From Parashewanella hymeniacidonis (lineage in GTDB: Bacteria > Pseudomonadota > Gammaproteobacteria > Enterobacterales > Shewanellaceae): a DNA stretch of 64,000 nt. The position numbers and the translations under genes were made by a program. Below, in pieces: positions 7,580 to 16,354 of this stretch. Each line of letters starts with the position of its first letter. Position 1 is the stretch's first letter. The stretch covers positions 1-64,000 of the forward strand of contig NZ_JAFEUN010000008.1 of NCBI RefSeq assembly GCF_016900895.1, written 5' to 3'. The notes under the pieces were generated by a model. The model saw only the letters and a list, made by a program, of their open reading frames with translations. It was not told the DNA's origin and did no database searches.

Positions 7580-8491
7580 ATGACAATTAAAACGAAAACA
7601 TACGAACGTAAAGACTTGAACGGTACTAAATTCAAAGTGGTGATTCAGGAGCCACCAGCAGCACTACACAGCGATAACTTGAAAACTTTATACAAAGGTG
7701 TTCTTGTAAATGGTCTTCTAATGACGTGCTATACATGGACAGGAAAACGATGGAAACAAAACACTCCAACGGGTTCTAATTATTTAAGGTTTCCAATAGT
7801 TGTGAAGCGTACTCTAAAGAACTCTCCTCATAATTCGGCAAAGGTTATTTTCAAGGTTCTAACAGGTGATGATGCTCAAGAGGTTACTGGTGGTACTTAT
7901 GGTTATAAAGGTTTTTATTCAGCTTCGATAACGCAAGAACAGAAAGACAAAAGGTACTTACAAAAGTATGGCGGTGTTTACGTGCTTTCTTCTAATGTTC
8001 CATTTGGTGATTATGGTTGTAGCATAAATTACATTGGTTCTAGCTACGACATTGAAGGAAGGTTCAAGCAGCATAAGCAAAAGCTCGATAAGAACAAACA
8101 TTCTAATGATATGCTTCAAGACAGGTTCAACGAACACGACAACTTTAAAAGCAACTTCTTAGTACATGTTCCAAAGTTAACTAACGATGATGGTGATTGC
8201 ACTCTGGTTAAGCTGGTGGAGCGTATATTCGAAGATACATACATTCGATATTCGATGTCCGATTTAGGTAATGATTTCTTCCTAACTGAGAACGGTCAAA
8301 GATTTAAAACTGCTTCACTTTCTGCAAACAAACGAACAGAAGTAACTTTGTCTCACGATTCACAATTAGCACTTTTGAAAGATTACGCAGACAGATTAAA
8401 AAGTACACATGGTCACGATTTTAAAGGCTCCATTGATAGATGGTCTTCACTTCAAAAACGAATTGACTTTGCAACAACTTCCAAAACATAA
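7580..8491 (+). CDS. GIY-YIG-like nuclease domain protein, 303 aa
   Basis: The centre carries a GIY-YIG nuclease signature: GGVYVLSS (131-138), NYIGSSYD (150-157), then R161 and H165 in GRFKQH, the usual Arg position, and a downstream Glu (E214 or E218 in LVERIFEDTYI) that could be the metal ligand. The N-terminal 120 residues and the C-terminal tail are unassigned. GGAG and the ATG at 7580 follow the HNH-like stop by 3 bp, so the two are co-expressed. The stop lies inside the second ~100-bp repeat. GIY-YIG and HNH domains are the two common homing-endonuclease types; finding both side by side in one element is unusual. Function is inferred. Confidence 0.75.
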   Translation: MTIKTKTYERKDLNGTKFKVVIQEPPAALHSDNLKTLYKGVLVNGLLMTCYTWTGKRWKQNTPTGSNYLRFPIVVKRTLKNSPHNSAKVIFKVLTGDDAQEVTGGTYGYKGFYSASITQEQKDKRYLQKYGGVYVLSSNVPFGDYGCSINYIGSSYDIEGRFKQHKQKLDKNKHSNDMLQDRFNEHDNFKSNFLVHVPKLTNDDGDCTLVKLVERIFEDTYIRYSMSDLGNDFFLTENGQRFKTASLSANKRTEVTLSHDSQLALLKDYADRLKSTHGHDFKGSIDRWSSLQKRIDFATTSKT

Positions 8492-8584
8492 ACACTATGT
8501 TGCACATTGACTTTCATGAGAAATGTAAATTCTCTGTAAACCTTACTACGTCTACGTTACAGCCATTTTAGGGTGAGACAAAAT
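8484..8584 (+). repeat. ~100-bp direct repeat, copy 2, downstream of the three-gene unit
   Basis: Second copy of 6281-6381, starting at the end of the GIY-YIG gene. It keeps the CTGTAA/TTACAG and GTCT/AGAC pairs, with changes in the loops. The gene-free 8492-8688 also contains a hairpin (GGAGC at 8646-8650 with GCTCC) enclosing GATAGTCC. Confidence 0.85.
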
Positions 8585-8688
8585 ACTCAGAACTAGGTGC
8601 AAAGATGGTGATAAACTTGTGTGGATATTCCAAAATGAGAAGAAGGAGCGATAGTCCGAAAAGACAGCTCCATTCCTCAAGTAAATTC

Positions 8689-9249
8689 CTACTTCTTTTC
8701 GAAACGATAGTATTGTGTGCGACTTAAGCCAACAGTTTTCAGTGCTTTTGTAACAGACATTGCTTTAGACTCCACAATTCTTTTCACGTCCTCATACTTG
8801 GCAATGGTTTCAGGTGATGCTTTTCTTCCAACATACTTTCCAGCAGCCTTCGCCGTAGCAATTCCGATTTTCTGCTTTTCTAACATTTCTGTACGCTGCA
8901 TTTCTGCAATACTCGCCATAGTAGTTAAAATTAACTTTCCAGTTGGTGACGTAATGTCCACACTGTCAAGAGTCTTGATAACAACACTAACTCCTTTCTT
9001 CTGTAACATTTCCACTAGCTGCAACACTTCTAATGTATTCCTTCCAAGTCTCGATACGTCATAAGCGATGATAGTGTCTCCACTGATAACACGTTCCAAC
9101 AACTTGTTAAGCTCAGGACGGTCTAGGGTCTTGCCACTAAACTTGTCTTCGAATACGTGATTAAAGTCTGGGTATGACTTCTTCAACACTTCTGTTTGCT
9201 GTTCTGCATTCTGTTCAACTGTACTAACTCGGCTATAGATATATTTCAT
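8689..9249 (-). CDS. Small serine recombinase (resolvase/invertase family), 186 aa
   Basis: A compact serine recombinase of the resolvase/invertase type. The catalytic Ser is residue 9 (IYSRVS), with DRPELNKLL, YDVSRLGRN and MQRTEMLEKQKIGI, all typical, and a C-terminal HTH (KALKTVGLSRTQYYRFEKK). It is unrelated in length to the integrase at the other end and faces it. AGGAGAG precedes the ATG. It may resolve element multimers, invert a segment, or act on the repeats nearby. A promoter with a perfect inverted repeat lies upstream. Confidence 0.92.
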   Translation of the reverse strand: MKYIYSRVSTVEQNAEQQTEVLKKSYPDFNHVFEDKFSGKTLDRPELNKLLERVISGDTIIAYDVSRLGRNTLEVLQLVEMLQKKGVSVVIKTLDSVDITSPTGKLILTTMASIAEMQRTEMLEKQKIGIATAKAAGKYVGRKASPETIAKYEDVKRIVESKAMSVTKALKTVGLSRTQYYRFEKK

Positions 9250-9294
9250 GTGATTCTCTCCTGTTTGGGTGATTGTTTCTTTTCAACAGGGGTC

Positions 9295-9338
9295 ATTGTG
9301 TACTATTCCTTTTAAGTTGTCAATAGGTTTAAAAGGAA
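9295..9338 (-). promoter_or_regulatory. Promoter/inverted repeat upstream of the small serine recombinase
   Basis: On the minus strand TTGACA (9318-9323) is followed after 17 bp by a weak -10, CACAAT (9295-9300). Perfect 10-bp arms TTCCTTTTAA (9306-9315) and TTAAAAGGAA (9329-9338) enclose the -35, as expected for an operator or a recombinase sub-site. Confidence 0.55.
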
Positions 9339-9568
9339 CAGTTTAAGCATATTCCTAAGTTGTTCCTATAGGGAGTGCTCAAAAGGTACATGTTCACACA
9401 TGCTATAGGGATTTTAAATTCTCTACGGTTTTATAGATGGGTAGGTATAAATGCCTTGATGCTCCGGCACATATTCCTGAAAATTCCAAATTGTTAAAGA
9501 GCGTTCATTGAGTGATTGAATGATGGAATAGATGATACATAGATTCACTTCGGATGTCTAGACGTCTA

Positions 9569-9724
9569 TACGGATTTTATACTCAGACATAATGATGTGA
9601 TAAAACATTCATAACTGCTGGTGGGGAAAATTAGGTGATGAACACTATTTATGCTCTCCTACGTGAATACTTTGAAAGTTTGTGGGGATTTTCTCACAGA
9701 ATTTAAATTTCAGAGGTGGTTCTT
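9569..9724 (+). repeat. Imperfect repeat at element right end, copy 1
   Basis: Begins TACGGATTTTAT, contains AATGATGTGATAAAA and CTGGTGGGGAAA, and ends with a 73-bp block (from 9651: ATGCTCTCCTACGTGAAT) also found in copy 2. No gene is seen in 9250-9949; a short frame at 9651-9893 is made of this repeat. Confidence 0.8.
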
Positions 9725-9754
9725 TCATTATGGTGGGAATTTCTCAATGAAAGA

Positions 9755-9952
9755 TACGGATTTTATTCTCAAACAGAATGATGTGATAAAAACATTAATA
9801 GTTGCTGGTGGGGGAAATTATGAAACTGATAAAGTTTCAGGTGAATTTCTTATAGTTTCGGTGATTGAATACTTTTCATGCTCTCCTACGTGAATTCTGT
9901 AAAAGTTTGTGGGGATTTTCTCACAGAATTTAAATTTCAGAGGTAGTTCTTA
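9755..9952 (+). repeat. Imperfect repeat at element right end, copy 2
   Basis: Same order of blocks as 9569-9724, with about 40 bp extra in the middle; the final 73-bp block (9878-9951) is over 90% identical to copy 1 and stops about 12 bp from attR. Confidence 0.8.
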
Positions 9953-9963
9953 GGTATTTACAA

Positions 9964-9969
9964 CTTTTG
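9964..9969. other. attR core (CTTTTG) of the integrated element
   Basis: Matches attL at 3625-3630. The codons beyond it (AAA ACA ACA AAA on the minus strand) continue into the DUF3192 5' part, and the element side adds only Val-Val-Asn-Thr and a stop. Confidence 0.65.
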
Positions 9970-10255
9970 TTGTTTTTCCATCACCCTTTTTATGGTGAGT
10001 ACGGTAAAACAACACCAATAAGTTTTTTTCACCAGACGTTTTCGCTTCACTAAAGTCTGCACCACCTAAAGATTGCCTTACAGAGTCTATTGATTGCCCT
10101 AAATTTAATAGGGTCAGGCTTTGTTGATTGTGAGATTGTCTATCTTCCCAATCCATATCTTCTAATGTTGGTTCATGAAAAAACATCGTAATGCCAACAA
10201 ACATTAAATATGAAATAAAAACGAAACCAATCACAACAGGGGCTTTAGAGTTCAT
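9965..10255 (-). pseudogene. 5' fragment of the split DUF3192 gene
   Basis: Encodes MNSKAPVVIGF, one membrane or lipoprotein-like segment, then LLNLGQSIDSVRQSLGGADF and LVLFYRTHHKKGDGKTTK, the N-terminal two thirds of a DUF3192 protein. After the att core it reads into element DNA and ends at 9950-9952. The missing C-terminus is at 3530-3630. The start at 10255 is preferred over an upstream frame start at 10333 because the homologous sequence begins there. The truncated product keeps the membrane anchor but loses the conserved C-terminal DECTPLLF region. Confidence 0.85.
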
Positions 10256-10351
10256 CTTTCGATGTGTCCTTTTACGAAAGCAGATAAAATAATATTTTAA
10301 ATGCAGATTCACATTCGGACAACAATATAACAAATTTAGTTACAACTAAGA

Positions 10352-11125
10352 TCAGTTTTTACTGGTTGGATCAGTCAATCTAAACTGATTTAAACTTACT
10401 TTTAGAGGCATGTCTGTTTTTAATTGAGCGAGTTTATAGCTCAGTCTTGCCATTTCTTTTCCTGCTTCCAGTTTTTGAGCTTGTTTCTCACCCAGTTGTT
10501 CAAGAGAACCATAGATGTTTTTCACTGAGCGGAAGGTACCGAGGAGTTGGGCTGCTGATTTAGGGCCAATACCGGGAACTCCCGGGATTCTGTTGCCACT
10601 AGAGCCTGCCAGTGACCAATACTCTAGAAACTGTTCTCTTTCGACACCGAGTTTTTGTTCATAGGCTTCGATGTCAAAAAAGTGCTTTCCGAAGTGATCC
10701 CATTGAGACACCATTGGGTGATTGAGTTGACTGTAGCCATTATCTGTTGAAACGATAATAGCTTGGCCGTTTTTAGAGGCAAGCTTCATGGCCAGAGTCG
10801 CAACAACATCATCGGCCTCAGAGTCAGCATCAATATGTTGCCACTTTCTGTCGGATAACTGTTGCTTAAGTTTATCAAGCCCCTTTTGAAGAGACTCAGG
10901 CATCGGTTTTCTACCCTTTTTATAGTCTTCATAAAGGGCTTTACGCCAAGAGTCTCCATCTCCATCCCATACTAAAACCATGTGGGTTGGTGCATGGAAT
11001 TTTATCAATTTATTAATGGCTGATGAGATACGAAGTTCAAGAGCATCCATATCACTTTCGTCAGGCTGAGTTGCATGCATTCTTCTAACAAGATTCAGCG
11101 CATCAATAATTATTAAACGGTTCAC
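10352..11125 (-). CDS. xni: Flap endonuclease-like protein Xni
   Basis: Member of the 5'-3' exonuclease/flap endonuclease (FEN) family, called Xni or ExoIX (YgdG) in E. coli. 257 residues, near family length. The PIN-like acidic site residues are visible as IDALNLV, WDGDGDSWR, DADSEADDVV and VSTDNGYSQL, and the helix-hairpin-helix as PGVPGIGPKSAAQLL. It starts at a GTG with GAGAG/GGGA upstream. It is followed downstream by the broken DUF3192 gene and preceded by ppnN, as in related genomes. It acts on branched DNA in the cytoplasm, probably as a non-essential helper of DNA Pol I. Confidence 0.92.
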   Translation of the reverse strand: MNRLIIIDALNLVRRMHATQPDESDMDALELRISSAINKLIKFHAPTHMVLVWDGDGDSWRKALYEDYKKGRKPMPESLQKGLDKLKQQLSDRKWQHIDADSEADDVVATLAMKLASKNGQAIIVSTDNGYSQLNHPMVSQWDHFGKHFFDIEAYEQKLGVEREQFLEYWSLAGSSGNRIPGVPGIGPKSAAQLLGTFRSVKNIYGSLEQLGEKQAQKLEAGKEMARLSYKLAQLKTDMPLKVSLNQFRLTDPTSKN

Positions 11126-11167
11126 TCTCTCTTTCCCTACCTTAAACTCGTAATACCAATTTCGCTT

Positions 11168-12523
11168 TTACGAGTGTGTTACGTTATAGCAAGGAACGTA
11201 TTCGCTCCCCGGTAGTTTCATTCTTTGCTGAGCCACAAATGCTGAAAGTAGATTATCCATCATTTCCATTAACTTAGCATCACCATTAATTTCAAAAGGA
11301 CCATGCTTTTTAATCAACTGGATCGTTTCACCTTTCACATTACCTGCAACCACAGCTGAAAATGCTCTTCTAAGATTTGCAGCCAGTTCTGGTTTATCCA
11401 TATCAAATTCAAGTTTCAATTGTTTGACATTTTCATGATCGGGCACAAAAGGGTGTTGGAATGGAGAGTCGATTTTTAGAGACCAAGCATACTGATAGGA
11501 GTCGCCTACGGTGCGACGAAAAGCTTTACTGTCTTCCATATTCTTCGACATATAACGAGCAACTTGTTGAGGATCATCAATAATAATTTGATACTTGTCT
11601 TGGGCTTCTTTACCTAGAGTTTGACCAATAAATTTGTCGATTTCTTCAAAGTAATTAGCTGCTTCTTTAGGGCCTGTCAGTACAACAGGAATGTGATATT
11701 CGGCATTATCAGGGTTAAGTAAAATGCCTAACAAATAAAGGAGCTCTTCAGCTGTGCCTGCACCGCCAGGAAAAATGACAATGCCGTGTCCAATGCGTAC
11801 AAAAGCTTCGAGTCGTTTTTCAATATCCGGCAAAATGACTAATTCGTTTACGATTTGGTTAGGTGGTTCTGCGGCAATGATGCTCGGCTCAGTTAAACCA
11901 ATGTAGCGTGCATTTTTAATACGTTGTTTCGCATGCCCAATGGTTGCCCCTTTCATTGGTCCTTTCATCGCACCGGGGCCACAGCCTGTACAAATGTCTA
12001 GCTTTCTCAGCCCCATTCGATAGCCGACTTCTTTTGTATAAAGATATTCATTTTGACGAATACTGTGACCACCCCAACAGACCACGATATTTGGCGTCGC
12101 TGATTTTAGTAACTTCGCATTTCGAAGAATGTCGAAAACAACGTTAGTAATATGAGTGGAGTTATTAAGATCTAGATTTTTTAGGCTGTCATATTTATTA
12201 CTGAGATAAACGATATCTCTAAGAACTGTAAACAGTAGCTCTTGTGTCCCTGCAATAATTTCGCCGTCAACGAAAGCTTGTTCTGGGGGATTTACAAGCT
12301 CTAACTTTACTCCTCTGGCTCGCTGAGCAACATGGATTTCGAAATCTTGATGTCCAGAAAATAAATCTTCATCACAGTCTGATTGAACTCCAGCACAAAG
12401 CACGGCAAGCGAACAACGACGGAATAATTGATATAACTCACTTGAAGCGCGTTTTTGTAGGCGTTGGACTTCAATTTGAGAAAGTTGCTCCATGCTACCG
12501 CGTGGACTAACAAATACATTCAT
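11168..12523 (-). CDS. ppnN: Nucleotide 5'-monophosphate nucleosidase PpnN
   Basis: Cleaves purine and pyrimidine nucleoside monophosphates to base and ribose 5-phosphate; the E. coli enzyme is controlled by (p)ppGpp. Length (451 aa) matches the family. The N-terminal domain begins [20 protein letters not shown], and the Rossmann-like LOG domain contains the characteristic [20 protein letters not shown] and [23 protein letters not shown] lies 5 bp before the ATG. It is next to xni. No defect is visible. Confidence 0.95.
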   Translation of the reverse strand: MNVFVSPRGSMEQLSQIEVQRLQKRASSELYQLFRRCSLAVLCAGVQSDCDEDLFSGHQDFEIHVAQRARGVKLELVNPPEQAFVDGEIIAGTQELLFTVLRDIVYLSNKYDSLKNLDLNNSTHITNVVFDILRNAKLLKSATPNIVVCWGGHSIRQNEYLYTKEVGYRMGLRKLDICTGCGPGAMKGPMKGATIGHAKQRIKNARYIGLTEPSIIAAEPPNQIVNELVILPDIEKRLEAFVRIGHGIVIFPGGAGTAEELLYLLGILLNPDNAEYHIPVVLTGPKEAANYFEEIDKFIGQTLGKEAQDKYQIIIDDPQQVARYMSKNMEDSKAFRRTVGDSYQYAWSLKIDSPFQHPFVPDHENVKQLKLEFDMDKPELAANLRRAFSAVVAGNVKGETIQLIKKHGPFEINGDAKLMEMMDNLLSAFVAQQRMKLPGSEYVPCYNVTHS

Positions 12524-12634
12524 ATGTACCTCCCACTGTAAACTTGAAAGACCGTGACATATAAAAGATACAATTTAAGGCTATCACGGGGGCAGAACAC
12601 CCCCTTAAAACGAAAGAAATGAGGGTGTTATTTG

Positions 12635-14191
12635 TTAACTATCAACAACCACCCTATCACGATTTTGATCTTTTGCTCTATAAAGTGCAGCATCTGCACG
12701 ATCAAAAGTATCTTCAATACGTTCTTTTTTATGTACTTTTGCAGCGCCAATAGAAATAGTTACCGTAATACGTTTGTTTTTAAACTTAAACGGAATGGAT
12801 TTAATTCTTTCTCTCACTCGGTTAAGTATGGCTTCAATATCAGGCTCTAACACATGAGGTAACAATAAGACGAATTCTTCTCCACCGTAGCGCGCAATAA
12901 ACTCTGTATCACGAATTGAGCTTTTAAGTGCTTTAGCGATGACCTGTAGCGTTTTATCGCCAATACTGTGTCCAAAATTATCATTAATACTCTTGAAGTG
13001 ATCGATATCGGCGACAACGACCCACAGTGAATTGTTATTTTTTTGCAGTTTTTGATGTTCGAATGCCATTCGATCTTCGAGAGCTGCTCTATTTGGCAAT
13101 TGGGTTAATGAATCGGTAAGGTTTGATTTTTGTTGCTCAAAGAGCTTCTCTTTATAATCACCGACTTCTGACGTTAAGCTGCTCAGCTGTTGTTCCATCG
13201 TTTGTATCGAAAGATGTAACTGTTGTCTTTCTCGCTGCTCCAACTCTTCTTTTTGTGCCAAAGTTCTGCGCAACTCATGCAATTGGTGACGAACTTGTGA
13301 TTTAAGTTCTTCAGCATCATTAAGTACGTGCAAAGAGAGATCGACATTATCTACGTGATTTTGAATGGTGCTATTGAGCCTTGCCTTATCGCTCTCATTT
13401 TTATCACTTTGTGTCTGCATGGTGGTGGTAATGTCACCAACCGCAGACAATGTTTCATTCAATGCCACTAAAAATTCTTGAGCAGAACTTTTTTCGTGTA
13501 AGAGGTTTTCAACCACTAAAGTCAAAATCGCTTGGTAAGCACTTAACAGAGAATTGACGCTTAAGTCATTACTCAGTACGGCTTGAACAGTACAAACTTT
13601 ATCGTGGTTTTCTGGCAAGAATACGATGTCATCGATCAGTGACAGTAATTCATCAGCGAGTACTTTATGTTTTGATTCAAGTTCTAAATATTTTGCATCA
13701 GAAAATTGCAGTTCTAAAACTTGTTCATAATGTTCAATCAATTGCTTTATTTTGGGAATGTAGTCCCAGACGGTATGAAATGGTTTCGCAAGTTCTTGCT
13801 TAAAATAGCTCAATTCACGTTTGGTTTTTTCCGGTAACTCTTTTACTCGTTGCAATTGAGCCACAACACGGCTTAAACCATGACGACTTTCGTTAAGTTG
13901 AATCGTGATGTGACGATATTGAGATTTAAGAATTTTCTCAACTTCGCATATGCTTTGCACTGCATCAGAAAATGACTCGCTATGAGGCAGTAACCTTCGT
14001 AGTTTTGCGAGTTTATTATCAAGCTCAAGATTTTGCCCTTTACAGGCAAAGCTTAGCTGTGAAACAAAACCTAATAAGACTTTGAATTTTTCATCATGCT
14101 CTTGTTGAGCGTGTTTCAGTTCAGCTGTAGCCGTGTTTAGGTGTTTTTGTAGTTGCTGAACTTCTAAAGTTGAAGATGTAGATCCCTTCAT
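12635..14191 (-). CDS. Diguanylate cyclase with long coiled-coil N-terminus
   Basis: Makes c-di-GMP from two GTP. The C-terminal ~165 residues are a complete GGDEF domain: LTQLPNRAALEDR, VADIDHFKSINDNFGHSIGD, RYGGEEFVLLL (signature GGEEF) and ITVTISIGAA. The N-terminal ~350 residues are Leu/Glu/Gln-rich and predicted helical/coiled coil, without membrane spans, so the protein is probably cytosolic and its sensor is this region. The ATG at 14191 is preferred over the TTG at 14233, as AGGG lies upstream and the extension adds nothing family-like. No I-site RxxD was searched for in detail. Confidence 0.93.
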   Translation of the reverse strand: MKGSTSSTLEVQQLQKHLNTATAELKHAQQEHDEKFKVLLGFVSQLSFACKGQNLELDNKLAKLRRLLPHSESFSDAVQSICEVEKILKSQYRHITIQLNESRHGLSRVVAQLQRVKELPEKTKRELSYFKQELAKPFHTVWDYIPKIKQLIEHYEQVLELQFSDAKYLELESKHKVLADELLSLIDDIVFLPENHDKVCTVQAVLSNDLSVNSLLSAYQAILTLVVENLLHEKSSAQEFLVALNETLSAVGDITTTMQTQSDKNESDKARLNSTIQNHVDNVDLSLHVLNDAEELKSQVRHQLHELRRTLAQKEELEQRERQQLHLSIQTMEQQLSSLTSEVGDYKEKLFEQQKSNLTDSLTQLPNRAALEDRMAFEHQKLQKNNNSLWVVVADIDHFKSINDNFGHSIGDKTLQVIAKALKSSIRDTEFIARYGGEEFVLLLPHVLEPDIEAILNRVRERIKSIPFKFKNKRITVTISIGAAKVHKKERIEDTFDRADAALYRAKDQNRDRVVVDS

Positions 14192-14428
14192 TTTTGTATG
14201 TTTCCCTACCGAAAAATGCCCATAAGAATGCAAAAAAATTAAAACAAATAAACGGGAAAAATTTTTTTGATATGTTATCGCATAGTGAGTGTCTAGCCAA
14301 AGAACAATTTGTCATATTTGTTTATTTTTTGTTGGGTTATTTGTTTTGTGATCCCTGCTGTTGAAACTTAGTTGCGGTTGTTATAATGCGAATCGCACAA
14401 TAAATAATAATTAGACAAAGGAAGCACA

Positions 14429-16231
14429 GTGAAAGCGAATAATCTTGCTTGGCTAACAGCAGCTACACTTTTTTCTGGCGCAGCATTGGCTGACGTTAAC
14501 TACAAAATTGATCTTACCCAGTCTCCTGAGCATCACCTTGCGAATGTAGAAGTTGTATTTCCAAAAGCGGATTCAGATTCTCTAACAGTTAATTTACCAA
14601 TCTGGCGTACTGGTAAATACACAGTTTTACCAATATCTGATGGCATTCGTAAGTTCACAGCGAAAGATTCAAAAGGTAACGAATTACCGTGGCAACGCAC
14701 TGAAACCGGTGAATGGCAGGTTAAGTTATCAAAACCAACTCAAGTGTCTGTGAGCTACCAGTTATACGCTAACGAATTAGGCTCACGTACTCGACATATC
14801 AGCGCCACTCACGCTTATTTAGATGCGAGTGCTGTTTTCATGTATAGCCCTACGTTTCGTAATGATGATGTTAACGTTGAGTTAGAAGTGCCTAACGGAT
14901 GGCGTAGCTTTTCTGGTATGGACTATGGTTCAAACAAGCACAGCTTTACTGCACCCAATTATGATGTATTAGTAGATTCGCCAATTGAAACCGGTATTAA
15001 CAAGCACCGTGAATTTACAGCTGATGGTCGTAGTTATGAATTAGTGGTTTGGGGAGAAGGTAACTACGACGTTGATCAAATCGTTACTGACTTAAAGAAA
15101 ATCAGTAGCCAAGCGGATCGTTTATGGGATGGTTACCCATTCAAACGTTATGTCTATATGGTACATGCAACCAGTGGCGCTCGTGGTGCTACTGAGCATT
15201 TAAACTCGACCATTATTCAGCTGCCACGTTTTATGTTCCGTGAGCGTAAAGATTATTTACGTTTTATCAGCACGGCTTCTCATGAATTCATTCATACATG
15301 GAATGTAAAAGCTTACCGCCCAGAACAGATTGCAACTTACAATTATCAAAAAGAAGTGGTCACGCCATTACTTTGGTTAGCAGAAGGCTCTACCAGTTAT
15401 TTTCAAAACCAGCTGTTGTTGAGCGGCGGGGTGATGAAGCCAAAAGAATTCTTTGCTGACTTATCTAAACGTATTCAAGGCAATGAAAACAAACCGGGTA
15501 AAGAAACGCAATCTGCAGCAAGTACCAGTTTAGGTACTTGGGCAAGCACAGGTGGTGATTATGCCCATAACTTCAGTGTAAACATTTATTCTGAAGGTTA
15601 TATGGTTTCAATGGCGCTTGATCATAAGATAATGGAGCAAACGGATTTAGCGAAAAGTTACCGTGATGTGCAACGAGAGTTATATCGTAACCATAAGGTA
15701 CCAAAAGGATATACCTCTGAAGATGTAAAAGGCATTGCGGAACAGTTAACGGGTAAGTCTTATGATACTTGGTGGACTAAGCATATTGACTCTCCAGTAT
15801 CTTTAGATTTTGACGCTTTACTTAAACACGCAGGTTTAAAGTTAGACCGTGGTGCTAAGACAGAAGTTTACACTGGTATTAAGCTTGGTCGTGGTGATAA
15901 CGGGTTAGCGTTAAGTCGTGTTCAAAAAGACAGTCCAGCTTGGAAAGCAGGCATTGGTGCTGGTGACCAATTAGTTGCTATTAATGGTTTAAAAGTTACG
16001 GGTAAAGGTTTCCAAAAACGTTTGGATGACTTTAAAGCTGGTGATGTGGTTTCGGTGACACTTTTCCAAGATGACCAATTGAATACGGTTAAGCTTAAGT
16101 TAGCTGAAAAGGCAAAAGGTAAGTATTCGATTAAGTCTGTTGAGAAACCGACTAAGCATCAAAAAGCGTTTTTGAAAATGTGGCTAGGTATTGAGTGGCC
16201 ATTCGATGAAAATGGCAAGTTCATTAAGTAA
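14429..16231 (+). CDS. M61-family glycyl aminopeptidase with PDZ domain, exported
   Basis: Zinc metallopeptidase. A Sec signal peptide (NNLAWLTAATLFSGAALA) directs it to the periplasm. The zinc motif HEFIH is at residues 285-289, followed by TWNVKAYRPE and a downstream glutamate region (LLWLAEGSTSYFQ), which gives the third ligand. A C-terminal PDZ-like domain includes LSRVQKDSPAWKAGIGAGDQLVAING. Length of 600 aa is usual. The GTG start has AAAGGA 7 bp upstream. It stands alone and ends with a strong terminator. No defect is visible. Confidence 0.93.
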   Translation: MKANNLAWLTAATLFSGAALADVNYKIDLTQSPEHHLANVEVVFPKADSDSLTVNLPIWRTGKYTVLPISDGIRKFTAKDSKGNELPWQRTETGEWQVKLSKPTQVSVSYQLYANELGSRTRHISATHAYLDASAVFMYSPTFRNDDVNVELEVPNGWRSFSGMDYGSNKHSFTAPNYDVLVDSPIETGINKHREFTADGRSYELVVWGEGNYDVDQIVTDLKKISSQADRLWDGYPFKRYVYMVHATSGARGATEHLNSTIIQLPRFMFRERKDYLRFISTASHEFIHTWNVKAYRPEQIATYNYQKEVVTPLLWLAEGSTSYFQNQLLLSGGVMKPKEFFADLSKRIQGNENKPGKETQSAASTSLGTWASTGGDYAHNFSVNIYSEGYMVSMALDHKIMEQTDLAKSYRDVQRELYRNHKVPKGYTSEDVKGIAEQLTGKSYDTWWTKHIDSPVSLDFDALLKHAGLKLDRGAKTEVYTGIKLGRGDNGLALSRVQKDSPAWKAGIGAGDQLVAINGLKVTGKGFQKRLDDFKAGDVVSVTLFQDDQLNTVKLKLAEKAKGKYSIKSVEKPTKHQKAFLKMWLGIEWPFDENGKFIK

Positions 16232-16258
16232 TTGGTTGTTTTGATTGTTGATATTATA

Positions 16259-16281
16259 AGCCCAGTTTAGCTGGGCTTTTT
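16259..16281 (+). terminator. Rho-independent terminator of the M61 peptidase gene
   Basis: AGCCCAG (16259-16265) and CTGGGCT (16271-16277) form a hairpin followed by TTTTT. Confidence 0.9.
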
Positions 16282-16354
16282 ATTAGCTTTTTTTGGACAA
16301 AAGCTGGATAGGGATAGATGTTATAAAAGGAGCAAATAGCTTTGTCATTGACGG

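Larger units (their letters stand above)
3629..9967. mobile_element. Serine-integrase element (~6.3 kb) inserted in a DUF3192 gene
   Basis: The element is defined by its interruption of DUF3192 and short CTTTTG repeats at both junctions. From left to right it carries a large serine recombinase beginning 64 bp from attL; about 1.2 kb of repeat-rich non-coding DNA with 21-bp tandem iterons and an AT-rich stretch; a ~100-bp repeat; three overlapping or abutting genes (RHH-like, HNH-like, GIY-YIG-like); the second copy of the ~100-bp repeat; a small serine recombinase on the opposite strand; and imperfect repeats against attR. No phage structural, plasmid replication or conjugation gene is seen, so it may depend on a helper or move only by its own integrase. 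Boundaries are good to within a few bases. Confidence 0.82.

Noticed and set aside
9651-9893. Open frame of 80 codons at the element's right end
   Set aside because: It runs through the imperfect repeats, without a ribosome site or protein similarity.
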